A program made the translations under genes and the position numbers. From Betaproteobacteria bacterium (GTDB taxonomy: Bacteria > Pseudomonadota > Gammaproteobacteria > Burkholderiales > Rhodocyclaceae): a DNA stretch of 56,111 nt. Below, piece by piece: positions 1 to 9,111 of the stretch. Where the stretch lies: NCBI GenBank assembly GCA_028065725.1, contig JAPTVL010000383.1, forward strand, positions 1 to 56,111, read 5' to 3'. The notes under the pieces are model-generated. The model was not told where the DNA came from. It ran no database searches and saw only the letters and a program-made list of their open reading frames with translations. Numbering within the stretch: the first letter of the stretch is position 1; each line of letters opens with the position of its first letter.

Positions 1-175
1 AAAGGGCACGATCCTGTCGTAGCCTGATCAGCAAAGCTGCCGTTCAGCGTAATGTGCCGTCGAAGGGCCGCTTACCGATGCATTGCCGACCGAGTTGGCT
101 CGCAGGGCCAAGGTCGTCTTTGGCCGAAGAGCACTCAATCACCCCCGACCTTACGAGTGAGCCCATGAAGTTATA
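1..175. other. Array-distal flank, possible CRISPR leader
   Basis: No coding region can be supported here. The segment lies just before the first repeat on the side from which the array is read, so it is where a leader would be expected. I see no convincing promoter and no degenerate repeat. The assignment rests only on array orientation, which is deduced from the tracrRNA anti-repeat and the terminator at the other end. Confidence 0.3.
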
Positions 176-2585
176 GTTCCGGCCAGAGCTCATATCCCAA
201 TCGTCTAGAATGTCGACGTAAGTGCCCTTGATCGCGTTGTAGTTCCGGCCAGAGCTCATATCCCAATCGTCTAGAATTTGCCACACCGGACACCGCCATC
301 ACGTTGAGTTCCGGCCAGAGCTCATATCCCAATCGTCTAGAATCAAGTCCATCGAAATCCACACCGACGCGCCGTTCCGGCCAGAGCTCATATCCCAATC
401 GTCTAGAATCTTAACGTCCGAGAACCCAATGCCGTTCTCGTTCCGGCCAGAGCTCATATCCCAATCGTCTAGAATCAGCGAAATGTCGCCATGTGAAACC
501 CCTAAGTTCCGGCCAAAGCTCATATCCCAATCGTCTAGAATGTAAGCGCGGAAACTTTAAGGTCGCGCCGAGTTCCGGCCAGAGCTCATATCCCAATCGT
601 CTAGAATCTCGAAGTGTGGCAGGCCATGAGCCTCGAAGTTCCGGCCAGAGCTCATATCCCAATCGTCTAGAATGGTCTGTGGGCAACGGACTAGCCAGAT
701 GGGGTTCCGGCCAGAGCTCATATCCCAATCGTCTAGAATAGTGTTGTCATGAGCGACATGAGCCAACTTGTTCCGGCCAGAGCTCATATCCCAATCGTCT
801 AGAATTAACTCGACATGATGGCCGACAGCGTGACGGTTCCGGCCAGAGCTCATATCCCAATCGTCTAGAATGGTGCGGGTCTTGCCCATCTTGAAGGCAA
901 GGTTCCGGCCAGAGCTCATATCCCAATCGTCTAGAATGAGGCGGAGTTTCATCAGTCAGTCATCCGTGTTCCGGCCAGAGCTCATATCCCAATCGTCTAG
1001 AATGCCTCGCCCTCGCTCTTTGGCGCTGCCGCCGTTCCGGCCAGAGCTCATATCCCAATCGTCTAGAATGGGATTTCATATTGCCACTTCTTCCATCCTG
1101 TTCCGGCCAGAGCTCATATCCCAATCGTCTAGAATGGCCGGGAGCATCTACCGCGCATTGCTATAGTTCCGGCCAGAGCTCATATCCCAATCGTCTAGAA
1201 TACTAGGCCATTGCAGCACCTACGCACTCGCGTTCCGGCCAGAGCTCATATCCCAATCGTCTAGAATGAAGTCCGGCCTTACCCTGCGGTCGGTCAAGTT
1301 CCGGCCAGAGCTCATATCCCAATCGTCTAGAATAAAACCGCCAGCGATTAAGCGTACAAAGTGTTCCGGCCAGAGCTCATATCCCAATCGTCTAGAATCG
1401 TCCCGGCTTCCGGGTTGCATCACATGGGGTTCCGGCCAGAGCTCATATCCCAATCGTCTAGAATAACTTCAAGCATGGCGCGCAATGGAACAATGTTCCG
1501 GTCAGAGCTCATATCCCAATCGTCTAGAATCGCCTACGTCGGCAAGATCAACCAGAAGCCGTTCCGGCCAGAGCTCATATCCCAATCGTCTAGAATAATT
1601 GCGCGAGACATGCGCCGCCAGATCGCGTTCCGGCCAGAGCTCATATCCCAATCGTCTAGAATGCAGGAGCTGTCACACCGCGAAGACTGACCGTTCCGGC
1701 CAGAGCTCATATCCCAATCGTCTAGAATCGACCCGAAGCTGGTTATGAAGCGCTTGGGGTTCCGGCCAGAGCTCATATCCCAATCGTCTAGAATCACCAA
1801 CACCATCGAGAAAGCGCGGCAGGGTTCCGGCCAGAGCTCATATCCCAATCGTCTAGAATTGCTACACCAAGGCGCGCGAACTCGGCCTCAGTTCCGGCCA
1901 GAGCTCATATCCCAATCGTCTAGAATTGGCGAACCAAATACCGGATCAATGCTGCTGTTCCGGCCAGAGCTCATATCCCAATCGTCTAGAATTGTCTCAA
2001 CTTCCCCCTAAACCTGAGACAGGTTCCGGCCAGAGCTCATATCCCAATCGTCTAGAATCCTTCCTGCCGGCGCATGGCCGGCGTTTGTGTTCCGGCCAGA
2101 GCTCATATCCCAATCGTCTAGAATGAACAGCTTGGAATAGAGCGCTCGCATTGTGTTCCGGCCAGAGCTCATATCCCAATCGTCTAGAATTGTCGATTGC
2201 GACTATCTCGGCACGAAGTAGTTCCGGCCAGAGCTCATATCCCAATCGTCTAGAATCCTTCGGTGCTCCCTATGGACGGCACGGCAGTTCCGGCCAGAGC
2301 TCATATCCCAATCGTCTAGAATTTGCTTCGCGGCGTCCTTTCGGGTGGGTGTGTTCCGGCCAGAGCTCATATCCCAATCGTCTAGAATTCCGGTTTCGTT
2401 GTCGGCAATTCCAGCACTGTTCCGGCCAGAGCTCATATCCCAATCGTCTAGAATCCTGGTATTCGATGCGAAACGATGCCGGCGTTCCGGCCAGAGCTCA
2501 TATCCCAATCGTCTAGAATGTTCCCTGAAATATATGGCTCAGGTCCAGTGTTCCGGCCAGAGCTCATATCCCAATCGTCTAGAAT
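176..2585 (+). CRISPR. Type II-C CRISPR array, 37 repeats and 36 spacers
   Basis: A 36-bp repeat beginning GTTCCGGCC and ending TCGTCTAGAAT occurs 37 times. Spacers are 30 nt except three of 29 nt (before the repeats at 1363, 1824 and 2484) and one of 31 nt (before 1891). Thirty-five repeats are identical. The repeat at 506 has G to A at its position 11, and the repeat at 1495 has C to T at its position 8. Both terminal repeats are intact. The tracrRNA at 7198-7288 is complementary to the plus-strand repeat, so crRNAs are read rightward, towards and convergent with cas2. Each repeat ends in TAGAAT, a possible -10 element like the repeat-borne promoters known in Neisseria II-C arrays, although no good -35 is visible. 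By eye I found no spacer matching the rest of this window. Confidence 0.98.
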
Positions 2586-2595
2586 GGCCCGCGAG

Positions 2596-2630
2596 AAACC
2601 TCTTGATTCGTCAGGGGGTTTTTCGTTTCT
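2596..2630 (+). terminator. Rho-independent terminator of the CRISPR array
   Basis: Ten bases after the last repeat lies an 11-bp stem (AAACCTCTTGA with TCAGGGGGTTT, two G-U wobbles) closed by a TTCG tetraloop and followed by a T-rich run. It is oriented to stop rightward array transcripts before they run antisense into cas2. In the opposite direction it has no U-tract, so it probably does not terminate the cas operon. Confidence 0.75.
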
Positions 2631-2655
2631 GGCATCATGAAATCTGGAACCATGA

Positions 2656-2982
2656 TCAGAATAAGTCGAACTGGTCGGGCGTTTTATTGGCGGGCTGCTT
2701 GGCTTGTCCGTGGTAACTGATGATCCGCTCGTACTGCTTGTCGGTGAATTGCAGAATATTGACTCTACCACCTGCGGGCAGGGCCGATTCGACGTGCTTG
2801 CAATAAGTATCCACCTGAGCCGGGCTGGTGCACATGCGCATATAGACACTGAATTGGCTCATCTCGAAACCCATGTCCAGCAATGCATTGCGGAATTCGG
2901 TTGCGGCTTTGCGTTCGGCTTTGAGTACTACGGGTAAGTCGAACATCACCACCATCCACATCAGTCGGTACCCTGTGAGCAT
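2656..2982 (-). CDS. cas2: CRISPR-associated endonuclease Cas2
   Basis: This 108-aa protein has the usual Cas2 length and ferredoxin-like start. The first strand is MWMVVMFDLPV with the conserved Asp near residue 15, followed by KAERKAATEFRNALLDMGF and the FSVYMR strand. Cas2 dimers bridge two Cas1 dimers in the adaptation complex that inserts new spacers. The gene is last in the order cas9-cas1-cas2, 13 bp after cas1, and its stop lies 70 bp from the last repeat. ATG at 2982 is used. An internal Met at residue 8 is an alternative start. No csn2 or cas4 is present, which fits subtype II-C. Confidence 0.96.
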   Translation of the reverse strand: MLTGYRLMWMVVMFDLPVVLKAERKAATEFRNALLDMGFEMSQFSVYMRMCTSPAQVDTYCKHVESALPAGGRVNILQFTDKQYERIISYHGQAKQPANKTPDQFDLF

Positions 2983-2995
2983 TGCGGTCGGCGCT

Positions 2996-3925
2996 TCATT
3001 CGTCGCGCAAATCCTGGGCCAGCGCCAATGGCAAGCCGGGCAAAGGCAATTCGGGTTTGTCGCGCTGACCTAAATAGACCTGTGCAATGGATGTGGCGAG
3101 CTTTTGCATACAGACCATCACAGGTGTGGCACCGATGTCGCTTTGCATGTCGTCATAGAGTGTGCGCACCAGGGCACGCTTGGCTTCCGGTGTCACATGC
3201 TGTTCTCCATTGCGCCAGAGCTGCCAGACCTTGAGGTCGACCACAGGACGAAAGGGTTCCATCAGATCATCAACCAAGCGCATGGCGTTGTTGTCATTGC
3301 TGTGATGCAGGCCGATGCCAGGATGTAGCCCCGCAGCGATGACGGCACGTGCCGTGGCCGACCGCAGTACGGTGTAGCCATAGTTCAGCAGGGCATTGAG
3401 GCCTTCACCATCCTGGTTGCGCCTAAAGGTCTCGCCAAACAACAGACCCCAATAGCGCCGCGCCCCTTGAGCTTCCATGTTTTCGGGATCGCCGCTCTTG
3501 ACCTTGCGCGCGAGTGCGGTCAATGGTGCTGTGGGAGCACCTGCTGCTTCCAGTGCTGCGGCTTGCTGCTCCAGTTTGGCGCGAACCACGGCACCCCAAA
3601 GGCGTTTGTGCGTGGGTTGGCTGGCGGCAATTTGAGCTTCGATACGGCGCGATTGCTCGAAATTGCCATCGATGGGAAGCAGCATCCCGACTGCATTGTG
3701 GTTGGCTGCACAGAGCACAAAAGGAACACCGCGTTCGGCTAGTGCCACCAGCAGATTATTGGTGTAGCTGAGGCCGTGCGCATTGGCAATTACGGCGGCA
3801 ATGTCGTCCAGCGGCACCTGCCCCAACTCCTTGCGTTCGCCTGCCGTGTCCTGTACCACCATGAAGCCGCGATGCAGGAACAGATGCCGCCGGTCGTCGG
3901 CCACTTCCACGATGCGGCCGATCAT
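2996..3925 (-). CDS. cas1: CRISPR-associated integrase Cas1 (type II)
   Basis: This 309-aa protein is the usual length for type II Cas1. The metal-binding residues are visible: Glu151 in the NMEAQGARRYWG segment, His207 in GLHHSN, and an acidic pair in DDLMEPFRP near residues 219-223. The N-terminal beta domain (residues 1-80) precedes the helical catalytic domain. Cas1 with Cas2 integrates protospacers at the leader end. It starts 5 bp after the cas9 stop, and its AAGGAA ribosome-binding site lies over the cas9 stop region, so the two are very likely co-transcribed and coupled. Confidence 0.97.
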   Translation of the reverse strand: MIGRIVEVADDRRHLFLHRGFMVVQDTAGERKELGQVPLDDIAAVIANAHGLSYTNNLLVALAERGVPFVLCAANHNAVGMLLPIDGNFEQSRRIEAQIAASQPTHKRLWGAVVRAKLEQQAAALEAAGAPTAPLTALARKVKSGDPENMEAQGARRYWGLLFGETFRRNQDGEGLNALLNYGYTVLRSATARAVIAAGLHPGIGLHHSNDNNAMRLVDDLMEPFRPVVDLKVWQLWRNGEQHVTPEAKRALVRTLYDDMQSDIGATPVMVCMQKLATSIAQVYLGQRDKPELPLPGLPLALAQDLRDE

Positions 3926-3930
3926 ATGAG

Positions 3931-6900
3931 TTATTCCTTAAAGCCGGGATCTCGGAGTTCGCCGGCAGGCGAGATGGTGATACGGCGAGCTCTTAGATCA
4001 CGAAGGCTAGTGGCAGACATCGCCTTTTGAAAGAAATCATCGTTCAACGCGGTTTCATCAAATGGCTTTCCTTCTGCTGCCAACTTTTGGGCGGCCAACT
4101 TGGCTTTATACCGATTTGGAATGTTGGTTTCGTTGGCCTTAATGAAAGTGATATAGCCGCTGGTGTTGATCTTGAGCACTTGAAGGGTTTCCGTCACGCC
4201 ATCAATTTCGACCCGAATTGTGTCGTCGATGCTGAGACGCATAACAAGTGGTTTCTCGCTTACGCTTCGAGTCGGTGAGCGCAAAGCTGCAAATGCCTGC
4301 CGTTCTGTACTTCCCTGGTTCTGCTTCTTGAACTCGCGGACGAATTCATACGCTTTGAAGGTGGGAATAACTTCCGCTTCCCAAGTGCTGCCAGCGCGCA
4401 CGATTTCTACGCAGTAATTGCTGTTGGAAAGCAATCCTTTGTAGGGTTTCGGCTGACCATTTCTGTCCTTGTGACGATGTTCTCCGGGGCTGTCTTGACG
4501 GGCGTTGAAAGGGATGACCGAACGCACCTTTGCTGCCATTTTGCTGAAGCCTTTGGCGTTGTAAATCGTTTGTTCAAACATTTCGTCTTGGTAGTCATGG
4601 TCTGGCTTGTGGCTGACCCAGATGTTGTGGACGGCGCGCGCTACATGCTCCCGGTAAGTCGGCCACGGCAAGGGCATGGAGTCGACCAACTTGTCCAATT
4701 GCTTTTCACGCGCACTGGCGCTGGCCTGTGCAAACCGCTGTAGCAAGCCCTGATCGGTTACAGCGATCACACAGGCATCGACAGCGTGGTGGCGATGGTC
4801 GTTGCGGTTCTTTTCTCCTTGCAGGCCAAGGATGTCGTTCAACCCAAACTTGGCTCGTAGCATGGCTGTCATCCGGCCGGGGATGACTCGGGTGTCCTGT
4901 GGGCAGATCAGGCTCAGGTACTCACGCGCTACGCGGCTGAGATGTCTGGTGTCGTTTAGGGCCCGAGCCAGAAAATCCTTGTCTTCACGCAGCCATTTTT
5001 CATAGCCATCGGAGCCAAAACGGTAACGCTTGTTTCTCGGCATGCGTTCTGCACGTTGCAGGATGGCGTCGTAAGCCCAGCCTTCGCGTTCAAAATCCTC
5101 ACGGGCCTGAACTGGGGTGCGGTTTCCCTTGACGCGGTTGGCGCGACGAGTAGCCAGTGTCTTGTTGTTGAGGCTGTCGTCCAGTGTTTGCGAGAAGGGA
5201 AGGATGTGCTCGATTTCCACTTCGTCGCTCAAGACCATGCGCGCCCCGATTTGTACGCCGCTGTAGGGGCAGCGGCGCTCCGCTATGTCGTCGAAACTCA
5301 GTTCATTCCAGAGGATGAGTTTCTGGATGTCGGCATGCCTTACTCGTTCAGGAGCGATTTGCAGAATTGTTGCGGCTTCGGCGCGGAGCCGTTCATTGCG
5401 CTTCTGATTCTTGGCCTGCTGTTCCTGATCTTCCTTTCGCTGCTCCCAGCTCTGCTTCAGGTCGCGTGCCACTTCTACGACGACCTCGGACGGATGGCCG
5501 TAGCGTTTGATAAGTGTATTGACGACTACGCGTATCTGGTTCAGGCCGATGTGCACCGTGGGATTGGCGATCTTGCCGAAACGTTTCTCGGGTGGGTCGT
5601 CGGGATGGCCGCTGCCGAAGCCGACGTGCCGTTGCAGGTATTCTCCGTAGTAGGGCAGTTGATGGTGAGCGTGAAATTTTTCGATTTCTCCGGTGCCTTG
5701 AGAGATACGTTCGCGGCCGGTATCGAAAGTCAAGCCGGGTATTTCGCCATGTGTATTGAGTCGGCTATGGTGTTCATAGCCTGCTGCCTGCACGGCCTTG
5801 TCGTAGGTGATGACTTCGGCTTGCAGCGCGGGCAGGATGCGTGAAAGCGCCTTTGCACTTAGGCTACCGTAGCCTTCGGCCAAGCCAGTAGTCGCAATGG
5901 TTTCGGCGCGGCTCTCATCGAAGCCGAATTCCTCTTGTAACCAAGTTACCAGCGCGGCTTCGCTTTCCTCAGTCAGCAGACGCATCACGATGGTGTCCTG
6001 TCGCTCCAGCGGCCAGCCGAACCAATTCGGGCCGAAATGCTCCTTCTTGCTCAAGATGGCGCTGGTGCTGTTTCCCTTCAATTCCTGCCGCTTTACGTCC
6101 TCCAGATTGAATTGCGTTGTACCCGGCAGTTTTAGCAGTGTTTTGATTTGCGTGAAACTGCGTTTGCTGTGGTGTTCCAGCGCTTTGACCAACTCATCTC
6201 GCTGCGATCGCGTCAGCGACTCATCGCGCAAGTCCTTATTCAGGATGCGCAGGTTGTTGACTTCCTGGTAGATGCGAAATCGCTGCTGGCTGGGCAAGGC
6301 CAGCGGAGCGCGTTCTTCATTGGGCTCCAGCGTGCAGCGGCCAGGTTTGATGGGCTTGAGCGGGCGCTGGTGCAGCAAGCAGTCCTTGAGTTCTGCGCGT
6401 GCGGCTTCGTTATAGACAGAAGGGACGAGCGTGGACTGCTTGGCCCAGAGCGCATCGAATTCGGCTTCAATCATGGCGCGGTCGATGTAGAGGTCGTAAC
6501 TCTTGTCGATGCGAGTCTTGCCGTCCTCTTTTTCGACGCGGCGTTCGCGGTATCGGGCGCGAACGAGTCCGGCACGGAGAGGTTGGCCTTTTTCTTCTGG
6601 CTTTATGCGCCACCACAACAGTTCGCCCACAGTGCGCGCCTTACCGTCGGAGCCGTCTGGGTCGAGTTGCTGGCGCAGAGCACTGATGGCGGACTTGAGC
6701 GCCCCGCTGTCGTTGTCTTTCTTATCGGTCTTGCGGTTGCTCTTGAAGCCCCGCCGCTGGTTGATGTGGAACAGTGCGCGGGCGAACTCGGTAGGCGTGA
6801 GTGCGTAGTCGAGGCCCTTGGCGCGCAGTTCGTAGGGGTTGAGCAATTCCAGCACTTTGCGCTCGGCGGTGTGGGCAGGGAAGAAACCATGCTTTATCAA

Positions 6901-7137
6901 CAGCGCCATCATGCGGTGCTTGCGCTTAAGTAGACGGTCACGGCGGCGGCGCATTGCGCGCGCGGCGCGCCGGGTAACTGCCAGCGAGGAACCGTCTTTG
7001 GGGTTGCGGCCATCGCTGAAAATACGTACGCCTGCCTTGATGAGCGCGACAGGTTCGCCGCCTTTGAGTCGCACTATCGCCCATCCGAGCGAAGTGCTGC
7101 CCAAGTCCAATGCCAGCCGGTAGCGTATCGTGCCCAT
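3931..7137 (-). CDS. cas9: CRISPR effector nuclease Cas9, subtype II-C
   Basis: This 1068-aa protein falls in the compact II-C range. The catalytic elements are present in order: RuvC-I RLALDLGSTSLGW with Asp11, an arginine-rich bridge helix around 56-75 (RRAARAMRRRRDRLLKRKH), RuvC-II VVVEVARD with Glu555, HNH VEIEHILPFS with His644, and RuvC-III HHAVDACVIAV with His783 and Asp787. Nothing looks inactivated. It cuts DNA guided by crRNA paired to the tracrRNA at 7198. I chose ATG at 7137 because GGGAGGGG precedes it directly, although the frame is open back to a TTG at 7152. The start is about 60 bp from the divergent tracrRNA. The PAM cannot be read from this sequence. Confidence 0.98.
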   Translation of the reverse strand: MGTIRYRLALDLGSTSLGWAIVRLKGGEPVALIKAGVRIFSDGRNPKDGSSLAVTRRAARAMRRRRDRLLKRKHRMMALLIKHGFFPAHTAERKVLELLNPYELRAKGLDYALTPTEFARALFHINQRRGFKSNRKTDKKDNDSGALKSAISALRQQLDPDGSDGKARTVGELLWWRIKPEEKGQPLRAGLVRARYRERRVEKEDGKTRIDKSYDLYIDRAMIEAEFDALWAKQSTLVPSVYNEAARAELKDCLLHQRPLKPIKPGRCTLEPNEERAPLALPSQQRFRIYQEVNNLRILNKDLRDESLTRSQRDELVKALEHHSKRSFTQIKTLLKLPGTTQFNLEDVKRQELKGNSTSAILSKKEHFGPNWFGWPLERQDTIVMRLLTEESEAALVTWLQEEFGFDESRAETIATTGLAEGYGSLSAKALSRILPALQAEVITYDKAVQAAGYEHHSRLNTHGEIPGLTFDTGRERISQGTGEIEKFHAHHQLPYYGEYLQRHVGFGSGHPDDPPEKRFGKIANPTVHIGLNQIRVVVNTLIKRYGHPSEVVVEVARDLKQSWEQRKEDQEQQAKNQKRNERLRAEAATILQIAPERVRHADIQKLILWNELSFDDIAERRCPYSGVQIGARMVLSDEVEIEHILPFSQTLDDSLNNKTLATRRANRVKGNRTPVQAREDFEREGWAYDAILQRAERMPRNKRYRFGSDGYEKWLREDKDFLARALNDTRHLSRVAREYLSLICPQDTRVIPGRMTAMLRAKFGLNDILGLQGEKNRNDHRHHAVDACVIAVTDQGLLQRFAQASASAREKQLDKLVDSMPLPWPTYREHVARAVHNIWVSHKPDHDYQDEMFEQTIYNAKGFSKMAAKVRSVIPFNARQDSPGEHRHKDRNGQPKPYKGLLSNSNYCVEIVRAGSTWEAEVIPTFKAYEFVREFKKQNQGSTERQAFAALRSPTRSVSEKPLVMRLSIDDTIRVEIDGVTETLQVLKINTSGYITFIKANETNIPNRYKAKLAAQKLAAEGKPFDETALNDDFFQKAMSATSLRDLRARRITISPAGELRDPGFKE

Positions 7138-7161
7138 GTCCCCTCCCGTCAATGACGAAGC

Positions 7162-7188
7162 TTGATTATTAGCACGTTGTGCTAGGAT
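7162..7188 (+). promoter_or_regulatory. Probable tracrRNA promoter
   Basis: TTGATT at 7162-7167 and an extended -10, TGCTAGGAT at 7180-7188, lie just upstream of the anti-repeat. The spacing between the hexamers is 15 bp, which is short, but the TGN extension can compensate. Transcription would start near 7195, placing the anti-repeat at the 5' end of the RNA. This is inferred from sequence only. Confidence 0.5.
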
Positions 7189-7194
7189 TGTAAC

Positions 7195-7288
7195 TGCTAC
7201 ACGATTGGGATATGAGCTCTGGACGCTAACAAGCTGAAAGATGCACCAAATGGAAGGCCGCGCAGTGCGCGGCCTTCGTACGTTTAAA
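7195..7288 (+). ncRNA. tracrRNA of the II-C system
   Basis: Positions 7201-7222 are perfectly complementary to repeat positions 8-29, and 7198-7200 extend the pairing with one mismatch. After an internal loop (ACGCT opposite CCGG), AAC at 7228-7230 can pair with the GTT that starts the repeat, giving the bulged duplex typical of dual-guide RNAs. Downstream lies GAAAGATGCACC, similar to a conserved part of Neisseria tracrRNA. A strong terminal hairpin follows (GAAGGCCGCGC, loop AGT, GCGCGGCCTTC) with a weak T-run. The 5' end is estimated from the promoter. It is transcribed divergently from cas9. Confidence 0.9.
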
Positions 7289-7320
7289 GGTACAAATTTA
7301 ACTCGGCTAAGCGGTGGGGG

Positions 7321-8709
7321 CTATCTGTACGCCGGATCCTTACAGTTGTTGCCGGCTTCGAACACGGCTTCAGTTCTTTCCAATCCCCAAATCTTCCGCC
7401 CGGCCCGTTTCGGGTTGTCCTGGTAGTGACGATTTCGCTCGTCGAAGTAGCGGTCGATAGCTTCGGTGGCCGCCTTCACAGAAGGATAGTCGCTGTTATG
7501 AATGATCGCCCGGGACATCCCACTGAATACCGACTCGATCACATTGAGAAATTGAGCCGAGGCAGGCAGTGGGACAAGCTCCAGTCTCGGGAAACTGCCC
7601 CGTAGCTGGTTGTGGTCCTCGACGAACGCCAGAAGCTCTTTGGACATGTGCCAGGAAGCAGCATCCCACGAGAGATAAAGCGTTTTGGCGTCGCGATATT
7701 TGTCGATAAGGACCTTCGTCATTCGGATCATCTCGGTGGTGTTCTTGGCCTTTGAGTAGAAGTGGGTGACCTGGTTGCCTGAGAGTTCCAGGGCTGCCGT
7801 GGCGATGAGCCAACCCTTGGATTTCTGCCATTGAGGAATCGTGGGCTGGAATCCCGGTTCCGCCAGGACGCGCCCCGCCTTGGCCTTGATCGCGAATGGC
7901 CCATATTCGTCTATGGAAAAGAACCGCTCGTTCTCCCCAAGCTTGGAAAGAACGTCCTGAACATGTTCAAGTTTCTTCCTGTAGTCCGGATCGCTGCTCG
8001 TAAGCACCACCTTGGCTGACTTCCACCTAAAGCCGGCGTTCTTGATGGCTTGTCGTATGACATCGTCGCTTACGGGATGCCCCCGATCCTTCAGGACTTT
8101 CTTCAAATCCACCTTACGCCATGTGGTCCGGTTCAGTCCTGACAGGGACGGCGGTTCGTGGAGCAACTCGAACAGGCATCTCTTGAAAGATTCGTCGTCG
8201 GCCTTTCTCACTTTTTGTCGGCGCCCGAGGAGAAGGCTCTCGCCGCCCCGCTTGAACGCGGCGAGATATGCGCGCACGGTTGTTCGTGAAATACCGAGGT
8301 GCTCTGCGATGGCACTCGCCGAAAAACCGTTTTGATGGGCAAGGACATTCAGAATCTTCTTGCGCGGGTCATTCGGCCGCACGGACAAATGACTGACCAG
8401 GGCGCCGATGGCTGGCGATAAAGTCTCTAGCGTCGCTGTGCCCCGTTCTATCTGGTAGAGCCATTCCATCCAGCAAAGCTTTACCGCGGCCGGGCGAGAA
8501 CGGCACGGCGGAATTCGTTTAGGAGCGATCCGGTCCTCCGTCCTCGCCGAGCGTTTTCGACTGCGATAGCCTGGTGGAGATTCGTAGGCCAACATTTTGC
8601 GAAGAGTGGTTCGGCTGATCCCTTCTGCCTTGGCAACACTTCGCCGGGATTCACCGAGGACAAGGACGCGCTTACGGATGCGCTTCCATTGATACCTATT
8701 CGAATACAT
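7321..8709 (-). CDS. IS630-family transposase with extra N-terminal HTH
   Basis: This 462-aa protein has a DDE catalytic core in the IS630/Tc1 style: SIDEYGP (first Asp), LYLSWDAASWH (second Asp), and LNVIESVFSGM (Glu). Two helix-turn-helix units precede it, one at about residues 18-40 (RRSVAKAEGISRTTLRKML) resembling IS21-type resolvase HTHs, and one at about 132-152 (AIAEHLGISRTTVRAYL). At 462 aa it is longer than the usual 340-350 aa of this family. The ATG is at 8709. Possible but weak terminal inverted repeats (TTAAC ... GGGGG near 7290-7320, and its inverse near 8852-8876) could bound the element. It sits immediately after the tracrRNA hairpin without disrupting it. The reading frame is intact. 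Confidence 0.88.
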   Translation of the reverse strand: MYSNRYQWKRIRKRVLVLGESRRSVAKAEGISRTTLRKMLAYESPPGYRSRKRSARTEDRIAPKRIPPCRSRPAAVKLCWMEWLYQIERGTATLETLSPAIGALVSHLSVRPNDPRKKILNVLAHQNGFSASAIAEHLGISRTTVRAYLAAFKRGGESLLLGRRQKVRKADDESFKRCLFELLHEPPSLSGLNRTTWRKVDLKKVLKDRGHPVSDDVIRQAIKNAGFRWKSAKVVLTSSDPDYRKKLEHVQDVLSKLGENERFFSIDEYGPFAIKAKAGRVLAEPGFQPTIPQWQKSKGWLIATAALELSGNQVTHFYSKAKNTTEMIRMTKVLIDKYRDAKTLYLSWDAASWHMSKELLAFVEDHNQLRGSFPRLELVPLPASAQFLNVIESVFSGMSRAIIHNSDYPSVKAATEAIDRYFDERNRHYQDNPKRAGRKIWGLERTEAVFEAGNNCKDPAYR

Positions 8710-9111
8710 GGAGGCTCCTTGGAAAATCTGTCACCTCAGCTGACGATTGCGACGCATGAATTGGTGTCAGGACAGAAAACGACTCAGAAGTCCACCGGTC
8801 AAAATGCTCCTTTTGCCTGGATTGCCGGCGCTCGATTCTCGAAGGTATGAATTCCCCCGGTCAATCCTGCGTTAACCAGGCTTTTGATCGGTGGAAATCT
8901 ATTTGCAGGAGCAGGATCATTGATGCATTAGGAAGCCATCGAGGATGCTGATCCAAAATGAAACTCGGCAAGCACGCAGAGCCTGCAATGGAATACTTCG
9001 GTGATCTGGGGGCTCGGCGAATAACCCAACATTTTGCGTGTTTCTCCCCCCTCCCGGAAAAATCGGGTTTACGCAAACCTTGTCGGCATTCACACTCAAG
9101 GGAGCGACGTC
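8710..9111. other. Intergenic region without a supported gene
   Basis: About 400 bp between the divergently oriented transposase and the next gene. Open frames here are short and overlap one another without ribosome-binding sites. It may include the right end of the IS630-type element (a GTTAA and CCCCC pairing near 8852-8876) and the promoter of the following gene. An AGGGAG ribosome-binding site at 9099-9104 belongs to that gene. Confidence 0.5.

Noticed and set aside
44..2516. Many overlapping open frames across the CRISPR array with repeated peptides such as ILDDWDMSSGRN or FRPELISQSSR
   Set aside because: They are translations of the 36-bp repeat in different frames. Repeat plus spacer is usually 66 bp, a multiple of three, which keeps the frames open.
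7138..7152. TTG start for cas9 at 7152
   Set aside because: The ATG at 7137 has GGGAGGGG just upstream. The TTG would bury that site within the coding region.
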